In this document: piece by piece, positions 51,761 to 61,183 of the stretch
How the letters are laid out: each line of letters starts with the position of its first letter
Position numbering within the stretch: the stretch's first letter is position 1
From: Kaistella sp. SH40-3
Lineage (GTDB): Bacteria > Bacteroidota > Bacteroidia > Flavobacteriales > Weeksellaceae
DNA: 64,000 bases
Direction: 5' to 3'
Assembly: GCF_030686865.1 (NCBI RefSeq)
Contig: NZ_JAQYUS010000005.1
Coordinates: 62,001 to 126,000, forward strand
The notes under the pieces: model-generated
What the model saw: the letters and a program-made list of their open reading frames with translations, nothing else
Databases searched by the model: none
Told to the model about the DNA's origin: nothing
Program-made: the position numbers and the translations under genes

Positions 51761-52048
51761 ATGAAAAAAGTTATTTTAGCAGTAGCAATCGCAGGTTTAG
51801 CAATCAGTTGTCAGAAAATTCAGGCAGGTGGTAACAAGGGAGTTTTGAAAATGGAAAACGGTGTCGAAAGATACAGCGATGATGTGATGAGCGATGAGGC
51901 GACAGCAGCAGTGAATGCAGCAGATGCTAAAAAATCTGCAGAGATGATGTCTGCAGACAGTTCTAAAGTAGTTGCTCAGCCAGCACAAGTAATCAAAACG
52001 GATAGTGTTAAAGCAACTGAAATGCCTACTTCTACTCCGACTAAATAG
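51761..52048 (+). CDS. Small lipoprotein, unknown function
   Basis: This 95-aa protein has a lipoprotein signal (MKKVILAVAIAGLAISC, lipobox AISC at 14-17). A short Gly-rich segment and a disordered Ala/Ser/Thr/Asp-rich tail follow (DEATAAVNAADAKKSAEMM ... ATEMPTSTPTK). No domain recognised. Monocistronic, ending at a UUCG terminator. Confidence 0.65.
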   Translation: MKKVILAVAIAGLAISCQKIQAGGNKGVLKMENGVERYSDDVMSDEATAAVNAADAKKSAEMMSADSSKVVAQPAQVIKTDSVKATEMPTSTPTK

Positions 52049-52070
52049 TATTTTTCAGATATTAAAAGGT

Positions 52071-52100
52071 AAATGTCTTGCTTCGGCGAGACATTTTTTT
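52071..52100 (+). terminator. UUCG-capped terminator
   Basis: AAATGTCTTGC and GCGAGACATTT pair over 11 bp around TTCG and a T run follows. Confidence 0.9.
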
Positions 52101-52144
52101 TATTTTTACAAAGTTCGATTTTAAATAATTTTAATTAAAATAAA

Positions 52145-53524
52145 ATGAAAGAAACCCTCAGTTACATTCAAGAAAATAAACAGCGTTATGTTGATGAACT
52201 TTTTGAATTGTTAAAAATTGCTTCGATCAGTGCAGATCCTGCTTATAAAGATGAAGTTTTGAAATGTGCAGATGAAGTAGCAAAATTCTTAAAAGATGCT
52301 GGTGCAGATGATGTAGAAGTTTGCGAAACCAAAGGATATCCTATTGTTTTTGGACAAAAATTCCTCGATAAAAATTTACCAACAGTTTTGGTTTACGGTC
52401 ATTACGATGTACAACCACCAGATCCATTAGAATTATGGACGAAACCACCATTCGAACCTTATATTGAAAAAACTGAAATTCACCCAGAAGGTGCAATTTT
52501 CGCCCGAGGTTCTGCCGATGATAAAGGTCAGTTTTTCATGCACATCAAAGCTTTTGAAGCGATGATGAAAACCAATACTTTGCCTTGTAATGTTAAATTT
52601 ATTTTTGAAGGTGAAGAAGAAGTTGGCTCAAAAAGTTTAGAAGATTTCGTGAATGAAAATAAAGAAAAATTATCATGTGATGTTATTTTAATTTCAGACA
52701 CGCATATTTATTCGAATGAACAACCGACTGTAACAACAGGTTTAAGAGGTTTGAGTTATGTAGAAGTTGAAGTAGAAGGACCAAACAGAGATTTGCATTC
52801 TGGTTTATATGGAGGTGCTGTTCCTAATCCGATTCACGTTTTGTCAAGAATGATTGCTAATTTAATTGATGAAAACGGACATATCACCATCGATGGTTTT
52901 TATGATAATGTAGAAACGGTTTCTGATGACGAACGAGCGGCTATGAATAAGTTGAAAGACGATCCAGAACATTTCAAAAAATCAATCGGTTTAAATGGAG
53001 TGGAAGGTGAAAAAGGATATACAACTTTGGAAAGAACATCGATTCGTCCGACTTTAGACTGCAATGGAATTTGGGGTGGATATATCGGTGAAGGTGCGAA
53101 AACCGTGATTCCGTCAAAAGCATTTGCGAAAATTTCTATGCGTTTGGTTCCTTATCAAACTCCAGATGAAATTACCGAAAAGTTTACCAAATACTTTGAG
53201 AAAATTGCACCTGCAAACGTAAAAGTAAAAGTAAATCCGCACCATGGCGGAATGCCTTACGTTTTACCTAGCGATACGAAAGAATTTTTGGCGGCAAAAA
53301 CAGCAATGGAAACTGCATTTGGAAAAGAAGTGCTTCCGTACAGAAGTGGTGGAAGTATTCCGATTACTGCGATGTTCGAGCAAGTGCTTGAGGCAAAATC
53401 AGTATTGATGGGATTTGGATTGGATTCCGATGCAATTCACTCGCCAAATGAGCATTATGGATTATTTAATTTCTACAAAGGAATTGAGAGTATTCCATTA
53501 TTCTTTGAGAATTACACAAAATAG
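52145..53524 (+). CDS. M20-family dipeptidase
   Basis: This 459-aa metallopeptidase of the M20 family has metal-binding VLVYGHYDVQP (His, Asp), GSADDKGQ (Asp), EGEEEVGS (Glu-Glu) and ISDTHI. The inserted dimerisation domain contains GLRGLSYVEVEVEGPNRDLHSGLYGGAV. C-terminal GSIPITAMFEQVL and DAIHSPNEHYGLFNF (His) complete the site. It cleaves dipeptides or short peptides in the cytosol; carnosinase-like specificity is not decided. A terminator follows. Confidence 0.93.
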   Translation: MKETLSYIQENKQRYVDELFELLKIASISADPAYKDEVLKCADEVAKFLKDAGADDVEVCETKGYPIVFGQKFLDKNLPTVLVYGHYDVQPPDPLELWTKPPFEPYIEKTEIHPEGAIFARGSADDKGQFFMHIKAFEAMMKTNTLPCNVKFIFEGEEEVGSKSLEDFVNENKEKLSCDVILISDTHIYSNEQPTVTTGLRGLSYVEVEVEGPNRDLHSGLYGGAVPNPIHVLSRMIANLIDENGHITIDGFYDNVETVSDDERAAMNKLKDDPEHFKKSIGLNGVEGEKGYTTLERTSIRPTLDCNGIWGGYIGEGAKTVIPSKAFAKISMRLVPYQTPDEITEKFTKYFEKIAPANVKVKVNPHHGGMPYVLPSDTKEFLAAKTAMETAFGKEVLPYRSGGSIPITAMFEQVLEAKSVLMGFGLDSDAIHSPNEHYGLFNFYKGIESIPLFFENYTK

Positions 53525-53528
53525 ATAG

Positions 53529-53555
53529 AAAGCACCTTTTTCAAGGTGCTTTTTT
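53529..53555 (+). terminator. Terminator after the M20 peptidase
   Basis: AAGCACCTT / AAGGTGCTT stem with TTTC loop and a T run. Confidence 0.88.
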
Positions 53556-53677
53556 ATTTTAGTAAAATGACTGCTTTTTAGACTGATAGATTTTGAAATT
53601 ATCTGCCTTCACTTTTTAAAATGAGAGAAATTCTGCTACGTCACAGACTTTTTTTATCTTTATAAAAATAAAAAGTA

Positions 53678-54382
53678 ATGAAAAATAAAGTCGCATATAT
53701 TACTGGCGGAACTAAAGGGATCGGTTTAGGAATCGCAGAAGTACTCCATAAACATGGAATCATAGTTGCCGTTTCTGGACGTAATAAAGAAGATGCAATT
53801 ACAATTGCCGACCAATTATCTACTATGGAAGCACCTGTTTTTGGTATTGGCTCAGATGTGAAAAATTTTGAAGACGAGAAAAATGCAGTTGCCGAAATCA
53901 CCAAAAAATTTGGGAAAATAGATTACGTTATTGCGAATGCAGGACTTGGAGTTTTCAAACCTGTTGATGAACTTTCGATTGAAGAATGGTCGTCAATGAT
54001 CGATACCAATCTTACCGGAATTTTTCACACCTTGAAAGCATCTGTTGAAGAATTAAAGAAAACAGAAGGCTATTTTATAACCATTTCAAGTTTAGCAGGA
54101 ACTAATTTTTTCGAAAATGGTTCTGGTTACAATGCGTCAAAATTTGGTGCAGTTGGGTTTACTCAGGCAGCAATGCTGGATTTAAGAAAATATAATATTA
54201 AAGTTTCGACCATAATGCCTGGTTCAGTCTCAACTCATTTTAATGGAAATGAACCTTCAGAAAAAGATGCCTGGAAAATTCAACCCGAAGATATTGGTGA
54301 ATTAATCTTGGATATTTTTAAAATGAATCCGCGTACTTTACCGAGTAAGATCGAGATTAGACCTTTAAAACCAAAAGGTTAA
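53678..54382 (+). CDS. SDR-family oxidoreductase
   Basis: This 234-aa classical short-chain dehydrogenase has TGGTKGIGLGIA (TGxxxGxG, residues 9-16), NAGLG, the catalytic Ser in ITISSLAGTNF, and YxxxK in GYNASKFGAVGF, followed by PGSVSTHF. NAD(P)-dependent; the substrate is not defined. A -7-like TATCTTTA lies about 15 bp upstream. It precedes etfBA but the operator site lies between them, so it is probably outside that regulon. Confidence 0.88.
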   Translation: MKNKVAYITGGTKGIGLGIAEVLHKHGIIVAVSGRNKEDAITIADQLSTMEAPVFGIGSDVKNFEDEKNAVAEITKKFGKIDYVIANAGLGVFKPVDELSIEEWSSMIDTNLTGIFHTLKASVEELKKTEGYFITISSLAGTNFFENGSGYNASKFGAVGFTQAAMLDLRKYNIKVSTIMPGSVSTHFNGNEPSEKDAWKIQPEDIGELILDIFKMNPRTLPSKIEIRPLKPKG

Positions 54383-54411
54383 TTATGTACCAAATATAAA
54401 TTTTTTTAAAA

Positions 54412-54429
54412 TACTATGCATGCATAGTA
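54412..54429. promoter_or_regulatory. MarR operator upstream of etfBA (perfect 18-bp palindrome)
   Basis: TACTATGCATGCATAGTA, identical to 43646-43663. It ends 10 bp before a -7-like TATCTTAG (54440-54447), so it covers the -33 region of the etfB promoter. Confidence 0.75.
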
Positions 54430-54475
54430 AATAATTTTTTATCTTAGCAAACAGTAAAACAATAAATATTAACAC

Positions 54476-55222
54476 ATGAAAATATTAGTTTGTATCAGTA
54501 GTGTCCCAGATACTACGTCCAAAATTAATTTTACCGCAGACAAATCTGCGTTTGATAAAAATGGAATTCAGTGGGTTATTAATCCTTTAGATGAATTCGG
54601 TTTAACCAAAGCCATTAAATTGCAGGAATCAGCGGGAGCAACTGTAACGGTAATTAACGTTGGTGATGCTACAACAGAACCAGTAATCAGAAAGTCTTTG
54701 GCAATTGGTGCTAACGATGCTATACGAATTAATGTAGAGCCTAAAGATAGTTACTCGGTTGCTAAAGAAATTGCAAATATCGCTCAAAGTGGTGGGTACG
54801 ATTTAATTCTTTGTGGTAAAGAATCCATCGATTATAATGGTGGAGCAGTTCCGGGAATGATCGCTCAGATGTTGAACCAACCTTTTGTGAACGCTTGTGT
54901 TGGCTTAGAAGTTAGTGGTTCTGAAGCAACTGCAGTAAGAGAAATCGAAGGGGGTAAAGAAACCATCTCCGTAAAACTTCCAGCAGTTATCGCAGGTCAA
55001 AAAGGAATGGTTGATGAGAAAGATTTAATTATCCCGAACATGCGTGGTATTATGTCTGCCAGAACAAAACCTTTGACGGTTAACGAACCAATGAATAACG
55101 AAGTAAAAGTAGATGCGGTTTCTTTTGATTCAGTACCTGCAAGAGCGGCAGTGAAAATGGTGGCCCCGGACAATCTTGATGAATTGGTAAGATTACTTCA
55201 CGAAGAAGCGAAAGTAATTTAA
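54476..55222 (+). CDS. etfB: Electron transfer flavoprotein beta subunit
   Basis: This 248-aa EtfB begins MKILVCISSVPDTTSKI and has WVINPLDEFGLTKAIKLQE, LCGKESIDYNGGAVPGMIAQ and LPAVIAGQKGMVDEKDLIIPNMRGIM. With EtfA it carries electrons from acyl-CoA dehydrogenases such as the FadE at 37039-38826 to the quinone pool. The predicted MarR operator precedes it, and etfA begins 25 bp after its stop. Confidence 0.96.
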   Translation: MKILVCISSVPDTTSKINFTADKSAFDKNGIQWVINPLDEFGLTKAIKLQESAGATVTVINVGDATTEPVIRKSLAIGANDAIRINVEPKDSYSVAKEIANIAQSGGYDLILCGKESIDYNGGAVPGMIAQMLNQPFVNACVGLEVSGSEATAVREIEGGKETISVKLPAVIAGQKGMVDEKDLIIPNMRGIMSARTKPLTVNEPMNNEVKVDAVSFDSVPARAAVKMVAPDNLDELVRLLHEEAKVI

Positions 55223-55247
55223 TTCTTAAACTTAAACAAAATCAATC

Positions 55248-56195
55248 ATGGCAATATTCGTATATGCAGAAAATATAAACGGAATCTATAAAAAAGCAGC
55301 GTTCGAGGCAGTTTCTTATGCCAAAGCAATCGCTGATAAAAATGGGGACACGGTTACCGCAATCTCTATTAATCCAACAGATTCTTCCGATTTATTATAT
55401 AAATATGGTGCAAATCAAGTTCTTAATATTAAAGATGAAGGATTAAAAAACTTCAGTGCAAAAGCATACGCCCAGGCGGTGAGTGAAGTAGCAGACGGAA
55501 ATGTAATTGTTTTTCCTCACACTACAGATGCTTCTTCAATTGCGCCTATGTTGGCGATTATGAAGAACTATTCTTTAATCACCAACGCAATTGATACTCC
55601 AGAAAGTATGTCGCCTTTTCAAGTGAAAAGAAGAGCGTTTTCTGGTAAAGGAATGATGCACGCAAAAGCAGATGCCGCTGGCGTAATCGTAACGATTTCT
55701 CAAAATGCTTACGGTGTTAAAGAAAATACAGTTTCAGGTTCTGAAGAAGTGAAGAATCTATCGGTAGCAAATGAAGATACCAAAGTAATTTCTCACGAAC
55801 AGAGTTCAGGAAAATTGGATTTGAAAGAAGCAGAAATCGTAGTTTCGGCAGGACGTGGAATGAAAGGTCCTGAAAATTGGGGAATGATTGAAGATTTAGC
55901 AAACCTTTTGGGTGCTGCAACAGCTTGTTCAAAACCAGTTTCAGATATTGGCTGGAGACCTCATTCAGAACACGTAGGACAAACGGGGAAAGCCATTTCA
56001 CCTAACTTGTACATCGCAATAGGTATTTCGGGAGCGATTCAGCATTTAGCAGGAGTAAATTCTTCTAAAACGATTGTGGTAATTAACAGCGATCCAGAAG
56101 CTCCTTTCTTTAAATCAGCAGATTATGGAGTAGTAGGTGATGCGTTCCAAATTATCCCAGAATTAACTCAGAAAATTAAAGCCTTAAAAGGATAA
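55248..56195 (+). CDS. etfA: Electron transfer flavoprotein alpha subunit
   Basis: This 315-aa EtfA has an N-terminal domain and a C-terminal FAD-binding domain with VVSAGRGMKGPENWGMIEDLANLLGAATACSKPVSDIGWRPHSEHVGQTGKAISPNLYIAIGISGAIQHLAGVNSS-type motifs (SAGRGMKG, QTGK, GISGAIQH) and a closing INSDPEAPFFKSADYGVVGD. Binds FAD; partner of EtfB. A strong terminator ends the etfBA unit. Confidence 0.96.
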   Translation: MAIFVYAENINGIYKKAAFEAVSYAKAIADKNGDTVTAISINPTDSSDLLYKYGANQVLNIKDEGLKNFSAKAYAQAVSEVADGNVIVFPHTTDASSIAPMLAIMKNYSLITNAIDTPESMSPFQVKRRAFSGKGMMHAKADAAGVIVTISQNAYGVKENTVSGSEEVKNLSVANEDTKVISHEQSSGKLDLKEAEIVVSAGRGMKGPENWGMIEDLANLLGAATACSKPVSDIGWRPHSEHVGQTGKAISPNLYIAIGISGAIQHLAGVNSSKTIVVINSDPEAPFFKSADYGVVGDAFQIIPELTQKIKALKG

Positions 56196-56219
56196 AACTT
56201 TTTTTTGATTTACAAACTT

Positions 56220-56247
56220 AAAGTCCGAAATTAAATTCGGACTTTTT
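56220..56247 (+). terminator. Terminator after etfBA
   Basis: AAGTCCGAA / TTCGGACTT stem followed by TTTTTT. Confidence 0.9.
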
Positions 56248-56313
56248 TGTGATTTTTTCATGATATTTTTCACAAATTCACTTCTTCCAAACCCATCTTG
56301 TTAAAATTTCATT

Positions 56314-56321
56314 TATATTTG
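56314..56321 (+). promoter_or_regulatory. -7 element TATATTTG for the DUF151 gene
   Basis: Exact consensus ending 4 nt before the ATG at 56326; predicted leaderless or near-leaderless transcript. Confidence 0.55.
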
Positions 56322-56325
56322 TCTT

Positions 56326-56922
56326 ATGGATTATAAAAAATTAACCATTCGCGGAATTTCCTACAGCCAAACGCAATCTGGTGCTTACGCATTGCTTTTG
56401 GAACATGAGGAGACGAATATTAAACTGCCAGTTGTGATCGGTAATTTCGAAGCGCAATCTATTTCTTTAGGTTTAGAGAAAGATATTCATCCGCCGCGTC
56501 CTCTAACTCATGATTTATTTTCAAAGTTTGTTTTAGCAACTCATTTTGAGATTACATCGGTCATTATTTATCAAATCATCGATGGCGTATTTTTCTCCAA
56601 TATTAATTTTAAAAATAAAACAACCGAAGAAGAGTTAATCTTGGATGCAAGAACTTCTGATGCTGTTGCAATGGCCGTACGTTTTGATGCGCCTATTTAC
56701 ACCACACAGCAGGTTTTGAATGAAGCCGGGATTTTGTTAGAGCTCGATGTGCCTTCAAAGGAAATCGCAATGGAAGAAGATATTCCGGTTGAAGGAAATT
56801 TATCCGGTCTTAGTAATGAGGAGTTAAATAAACTCTTGGAAGATGCAGTAAAAGATGAAGATTTCGATGCTGCCTTGGAAATCCAGGAAGAAATTAAACG
56901 TAGAAAAAAGAAAATCGACTAA
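56326..56922 (+). CDS. DUF151 (bifunctional nuclease) protein with C-terminal UVR motif
   Basis: This 198-aa protein has a DUF151/BFN domain (ALLLEHEETNIKLPVVIGNFEAQSI, RPLTHDLF, ILDARTSDAVAMAVRFDAPIYT). A C-terminal UVR-like helical hairpin follows (NEELNKLLEDAVKDEDFDAALEIQEEIKRRK), as found in UvrB/UvrC and McsA. DUF151 members from plants have nuclease activity; the bacterial role is unsettled. Sixteen bp before the nucleoside carrier gene, so probably one operon. Confidence 0.9.
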   Translation: MDYKKLTIRGISYSQTQSGAYALLLEHEETNIKLPVVIGNFEAQSISLGLEKDIHPPRPLTHDLFSKFVLATHFEITSVIIYQIIDGVFFSNINFKNKTTEEELILDARTSDAVAMAVRFDAPIYTTQQVLNEAGILLELDVPSKEIAMEEDIPVEGNLSGLSNEELNKLLEDAVKDEDFDAALEIQEEIKRRKKKID

Positions 56923-56937
56923 AATTATCATACTATT

Positions 56938-58218
56938 ATGAATTTAAAATTAAGACTTACTGTATTATCGTTTCTACAATTTGCAGTATGGGGTGCCTAT
57001 TTAACCTCTATGGGAAATTATTTAGGATCCGTAGGGCTGGGTTCTAAAATAGGATTGTTTTATGCAACTCAGGGCATCGTTTCGATTTTCATGCCGGCGA
57101 TAATGGGTATTGTAGCAGACAGATGGGTTCAGGCCCAAAAACTTTTGGGAATATGTCATTTTTTGGCAGCCAGTTTTTTAATAGCCGCAGGATATTATGG
57201 AATGACCGCTGGTGCTGATGTCGAATTTTCTAAACTGTTTACCCTTTACAGTTTAAGTGTGATGTTCTACATGCCAACGATTGCACTCTCTAATTCTGTG
57301 GCCTACGCATTATTGGTTAAAAATAATTTTGATACGATAAAAGCATTCCCACCCATACGTACTTTTGGAACGATTGGTTTTATTTTAGCGATGCTTTTTG
57401 TTGATTTTACAGGTCATCAGGCCAGTTATACGCAGTTCTATATTTCCGGAATTCTTGGGATTATTCTTTTTATATATTCATTTACATTGCCACAGTGTCC
57501 GACCAGTAAAAAAGAAGAGAAAATGAGCGTTTCTGACGCTTTGGGTCTAAAAGCATTTAGTCTTTTTAAAAACAAAAAGATGGCTATTTTCTTTATATTT
57601 TCCATGTTACTGGGAGTTTCACTTCAAATAACAAATGGATATGCTAATCCTTTTATTACAAGTTTCAAAGAGATTCCTGGTTACGCCGATACGTGGGGTG
57701 CAAATCACGCCAACGCTTTAATTTCCCTTTCTCAGGTTTCTGAGACCTTATGTATTTTGTTGATTCCCTTTTTCTTAAAGAAATTTGGTATTAAGAAAGT
57801 AATGTTGATGGCGATGTTTGCGTGGGTTTTAAGATTTGGTCTCTTCGGTTTAGGGAATCCAGGAACTGGGGTTTGGCTATTCATTTCGTCTATGATCGTT
57901 TATGGTATTGCCTTTGATTTTTTCAATGTTTCAGGTTCTTTGTTCGTAGATAAAGAAACGGATAAAAGCATTCGATCCAGCGCTCAGGGCGTCTTTATGA
58001 TGATGACCAATGGTTTCGGTGCTACAATCGGAATGCTTGCCGCACAGGAAGTTGTAAATCACTATGTGTTTTCACAAACTGATCCTCTTGCTCAACTTGC
58101 AGGTTGGCAGACTTCCTGGTATATATTTGCTGCTTATGCATTGATTGTTACCGTATTATTTGCAATATTATTTAAGCACAAACATCATCCTGAAGAGGTC
58201 GCAGATTTAAGACATTAA
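56938..58218 (+). CDS. MFS nucleoside:H+ symporter (NupG/XapB-like)
   Basis: This 426-aa protein has twelve predicted membrane helices. It begins MNLKLRLTVLSFLQFAVWGAYLTSMGNYL and has KAFPPIRTFGTIGFI, ANALISLSQVSETLCILLIPFFLKKFGIKKVMLMAMFAWVLRFGLFG and GIAFDFFNVSGSLFVDKE, the pattern of the nucleoside-H+-symporter family. Inner-membrane importer of nucleosides, which fits the salvage kinase udk elsewhere in the window. Specific substrate inferred. Confidence 0.9.
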   Translation: MNLKLRLTVLSFLQFAVWGAYLTSMGNYLGSVGLGSKIGLFYATQGIVSIFMPAIMGIVADRWVQAQKLLGICHFLAASFLIAAGYYGMTAGADVEFSKLFTLYSLSVMFYMPTIALSNSVAYALLVKNNFDTIKAFPPIRTFGTIGFILAMLFVDFTGHQASYTQFYISGILGIILFIYSFTLPQCPTSKKEEKMSVSDALGLKAFSLFKNKKMAIFFIFSMLLGVSLQITNGYANPFITSFKEIPGYADTWGANHANALISLSQVSETLCILLIPFFLKKFGIKKVMLMAMFAWVLRFGLFGLGNPGTGVWLFISSMIVYGIAFDFFNVSGSLFVDKETDKSIRSSAQGVFMMMTNGFGATIGMLAAQEVVNHYVFSQTDPLAQLAGWQTSWYIFAAYALIVTVLFAILFKHKHHPEEVADLRH

Positions 58219-58233
58219 TTTTTTAAAGAATAC

Positions 58234-58265
58234 AACACACTTTTTTCAAAGTGTGTTTTTTTTTG
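58234..58265 (+). terminator. Terminator after the nucleoside carrier gene
   Basis: AACACACTTT / AAAGTGTGTT stem with a short loop and nine T. Confidence 0.9.
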
Positions 58266-58302
58266 TAATTTGGCGTACTTTTAAAAATATAAAATCTACA
58301 TA

Positions 58303-59481
58303 ATGAAAGAAGTATTCATCGTATCAGCAGTAAGAACTCCAATGGGAAGTTTTCTAGGAAGTCTGGCTTCAGTACCAGCAACTAAATTAGGTTCAACTGC
58401 AATTAAAGGTGCGCTAGACAAAATAAATCTTGACCCAAAACACGTTCAGGAAGTGTATATGGGAAATGTACTGCAAGCAGGTGAAGGTCAAGCACCGGCA
58501 CGCCAGGCTGCAATGGGAGCGGGCTTATCAAATCACACTCCGGCAACTACGATTAATAAAGTATGTGCTTCAGGAATGAAAGCAGTAATGATGGCAGCAC
58601 AATCCATTAAAGCAGGTGATCAAGACGTGATCGTTGCAGGTGGAATGGAAAACATGTCTTCTGTTCCTCATTATTATAATGCAAGAAATGCTACGAAATT
58701 AGGTGATGTTAAAATGTCGGACGGAATGGTTCTGGATGGTTTAACAGATGTTTACAATAAAGTTCATATGGGAGTTTGCGCAGAAAAATGTGCGGCTGAG
58801 TACGGATTAACCAGAGAAGATCAGGATAACTTCGCTATAGAATCTTACAAACGTTCAGCAAAGGCTTGGAGCGAAGGTAAATTTAAAGACGAAGTTGTTT
58901 CAGTTGAGATTCCACAAAGAAAAGGAGATCCAGTTATTTTTTCTGAAGATGAAGAATACAAATCTGTAAACTTTGATAGAATCGGAACTTTGCCAACGGT
59001 TTTCCAAAAAGAAAATGGAACAGTAACGGCTGCTAATGCTTCAACTTTAAACGACGGTGCATCTGCTTTGATTTTAATGTCTAAAGAAAAAATGGACGAA
59101 TTAGGTTTAAAACCTTTAGCAAAAATCGTTAGTTATGCTGATGCCGCTCACGAACCTGAATGGTTTACAACGGCTCCTTCAAAAGCGTTACCAATCGCTT
59201 TGAAAAAAGCAAACTTAGAAATTTCAGATATCGACTTCTTTGAATTTAATGAAGCGTTTTCTGTAGTAGGTTTAGCAAATAATAAAATTTTAGGATTAGA
59301 CAGTTCCAAAGTAAATGTGAACGGTGGAGCGGTTTCCTTAGGTCATCCACTTGGAAGTTCAGGTTCCAGAATTATTGTTTCTTTAATTAATATTTTGAAG
59401 CAAAACAACGGTAAGTACGGTGCGGCAGCGATTTGTAACGGTGGCGGTGGCGCTTCGGCAATTGTTATTGAAAACCTATAA
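58303..59481 (+). CDS. Acetyl-CoA C-acetyltransferase
   Basis: This 392-aa thiolase begins [19 protein letters not shown]. It has the nucleophile Cys in [41 protein letters not shown] (His) and [16 protein letters not shown] (Cys). Biosynthetic-type thiolases of this sort interconvert two acetyl-CoA and acetoacetyl-CoA. In this organism it could feed the mevalonate pathway, whose kinase-like gene is 1.7 kb downstream, or end butyrate/acetoacetate degradation with hbd. It lacks the fad operator upstream. Confidence 0.95.
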   Translation: MKEVFIVSAVRTPMGSFLGSLASVPATKLGSTAIKGALDKINLDPKHVQEVYMGNVLQAGEGQAPARQAAMGAGLSNHTPATTINKVCASGMKAVMMAAQSIKAGDQDVIVAGGMENMSSVPHYYNARNATKLGDVKMSDGMVLDGLTDVYNKVHMGVCAEKCAAEYGLTREDQDNFAIESYKRSAKAWSEGKFKDEVVSVEIPQRKGDPVIFSEDEEYKSVNFDRIGTLPTVFQKENGTVTAANASTLNDGASALILMSKEKMDELGLKPLAKIVSYADAAHEPEWFTTAPSKALPIALKKANLEISDIDFFEFNEAFSVVGLANNKILGLDSSKVNVNGGAVSLGHPLGSSGSRIIVSLINILKQNNGKYGAAAICNGGGGASAIVIENL

Positions 59482-59506
59482 AATATTTAACAGTCTTTAA
59501 ATCAAG

Positions 59507-59556
59507 CCATTAAGAATAACTAGTGATTTTTTCAGTAGATTCTTAATGGTTTTGTT
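59507..59556 (+). terminator. Long-stem terminator after the thiolase
   Basis: CCATTAAGAAT and ATTCTTAATGG form an 11-bp perfect stem separated by 21 nt, followed by a T-rich tract that also contains the next promoter element. Confidence 0.75.
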
Positions 59557-59563
59557 ATTTTTG
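59556..59563 (+). promoter_or_regulatory. -7 element TATTTTTG for the UMF1 gene
   Basis: Exact consensus 20 nt before the ATG at 59584, immediately after the terminator stem. Confidence 0.6.
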
Positions 59564-59583
59564 TTCAATCAATTACTTAACAC

Positions 59584-61065
59584 ATGTCGGAAAACGAATC
59601 TCTACAAACTCCAAATATCAAGAATAATCCAAAGATCATGAAAGCGTGGGCTTTGTATGATTGGGCAAATTCTGTTTATTCATTGGTCATCACTTCAACT
59701 ATTTTTCCGATTTATTATTCGATTCTTACGACGGCTTCAGAAAAAACGGAATTTGTAGAAGCAACAGGACAATGGATTAAAGTTCCAGTTCGTCACATGA
59801 TTACCATTTTTGGAAAACAATATCAGCCTGATGCGATTTATGGATATTCCTTAACGATTTCCTTTTTAATTGTGGTTTTAATTTCACCCTTTTTATCTTC
59901 GTTAGCAGATACGATCGGTAACAAAAAATCATTTCTACAATTTTTCTGTTACTTGGGAGCGACTTCCTGTATGGGTTTAGCGATGTTTACAGGAATGCAG
60001 AATGTATTTTTAGGATTACTTTTCAGTATTACAGCGAGTGTTGGATTCTGGGGAAGTTTGGTTTTCTATAATTCATTTTTACCGGATATCGCAACGCCGG
60101 ATAAACAAGATGCGCTTTCTGCAAAAGGCTATGTTTACGGTTATTTAGGTTCTGTAGTTTTAGTGATTATTTGTTTGGTAATGATTCAGGTTTTTGCGAA
60201 AGATGCCGAGCAAGCGAAAATGTACACCCGAATTTCTTTCCTATTAACTGGTGCATGGTGGTTTGGTTTTGCGCAATATACCTTTAAACATTTACCGCAG
60301 TTTGGAAATATTAAAGAGCAGTTACCGAAAGATTTGGTACTTTTAAATTATAAAAACATCTTCAAAAAACATGAAGAACATGGTGGTGTTTGGGTCGTGT
60401 TAAACGATAATATTCATTTCTATTTTGATATTGCAAAACAAAGTTTCCGGGAATTATTTAAGGTTGGCCGAACTTTATTTCAAGATCGCAACTTAAAATT
60501 CTTCTTATCGAGTTTCTTCTTTTACAGTGTCGGAATGCAAACTATTTTCTTAATGGCGACGCTTTTTGGCAAAAGTGAAATTAATTTAGAACAGGATAAA
60601 CTGATCATGACTTTGTTATTGATCCAGATTGAAGCAATTATTGGAGCCGTAATTTTCTCCAGATTGTCCAGAAGAATTGGAAATAAAAATGTGATTTCAA
60701 TTGCTATCATTCTTTGGATTGTTGCTTGTTTATCAGCGTATTTCCTCAACAAGGAAAATCCAAATGTAGAATATCAATTCTATCTGATTGCTGGAATTAT
60801 TGGTTTGGTGATGGGAGGTTTGCAGGCCATGTCTCGCTCGACTTATTCCAAATTATTACCGGAAAATAGTATGGATAATACAACCTATTTTAGTTTTTAT
60901 GATGTTTTGGAAAAAATAGCGATTATCATTGGAACATTCATTTTTGCGACAATGATTGAACAATATCATAATATGAGATATTCTGCTTTATCGATGTCTG
61001 CATTTTTCTTTGTAGGATTGGTGTTAATCCGTTTTTTGAAGGTGAAAGTAAATAAAGTAAAGTAG
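59584..61065 (+). CDS. MFS transporter, UMF1 (Atg22-like) family
   Basis: This 493-aa protein has about twelve membrane helices. The UMF1/Atg22 hallmark MKAWALYDWANSVYSLVITSTIFPIYYSIL opens the protein, and LVMGGLQAMSRSTYSKLLPENS lies in the second half. Yeast Atg22 exports vacuolar amino acids; bacterial substrates are not known. Monocistronic. Confidence 0.9.
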   Translation: MSENESLQTPNIKNNPKIMKAWALYDWANSVYSLVITSTIFPIYYSILTTASEKTEFVEATGQWIKVPVRHMITIFGKQYQPDAIYGYSLTISFLIVVLISPFLSSLADTIGNKKSFLQFFCYLGATSCMGLAMFTGMQNVFLGLLFSITASVGFWGSLVFYNSFLPDIATPDKQDALSAKGYVYGYLGSVVLVIICLVMIQVFAKDAEQAKMYTRISFLLTGAWWFGFAQYTFKHLPQFGNIKEQLPKDLVLLNYKNIFKKHEEHGGVWVVLNDNIHFYFDIAKQSFRELFKVGRTLFQDRNLKFFLSSFFFYSVGMQTIFLMATLFGKSEINLEQDKLIMTLLLIQIEAIIGAVIFSRLSRRIGNKNVISIAIILWIVACLSAYFLNKENPNVEYQFYLIAGIIGLVMGGLQAMSRSTYSKLLPENSMDNTTYFSFYDVLEKIAIIIGTFIFATMIEQYHNMRYSALSMSAFFFVGLVLIRFLKVKVNKVK

Positions 61066-61145
61066 CGAATTTTTAATTTTTTTAACTTTTCATTTTGGAT
61101 TAATAATTGCTTGTTTAATTGCGAAGTTGTTAAATTAAATTTCCG

Positions 61146-61153
61146 TAAATTTG
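61146..61153 (+). promoter_or_regulatory. -7 element TAAATTTG for the GHMP kinase gene
   Basis: Exact consensus with a TTG at 61127-61129 (16-bp spacer) as candidate -33 element, 30 nt before the ATG at 61184. Confidence 0.6.
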
Positions 61154-61183
61154 CAACAGTAAATCAATGGACTACATTACATT

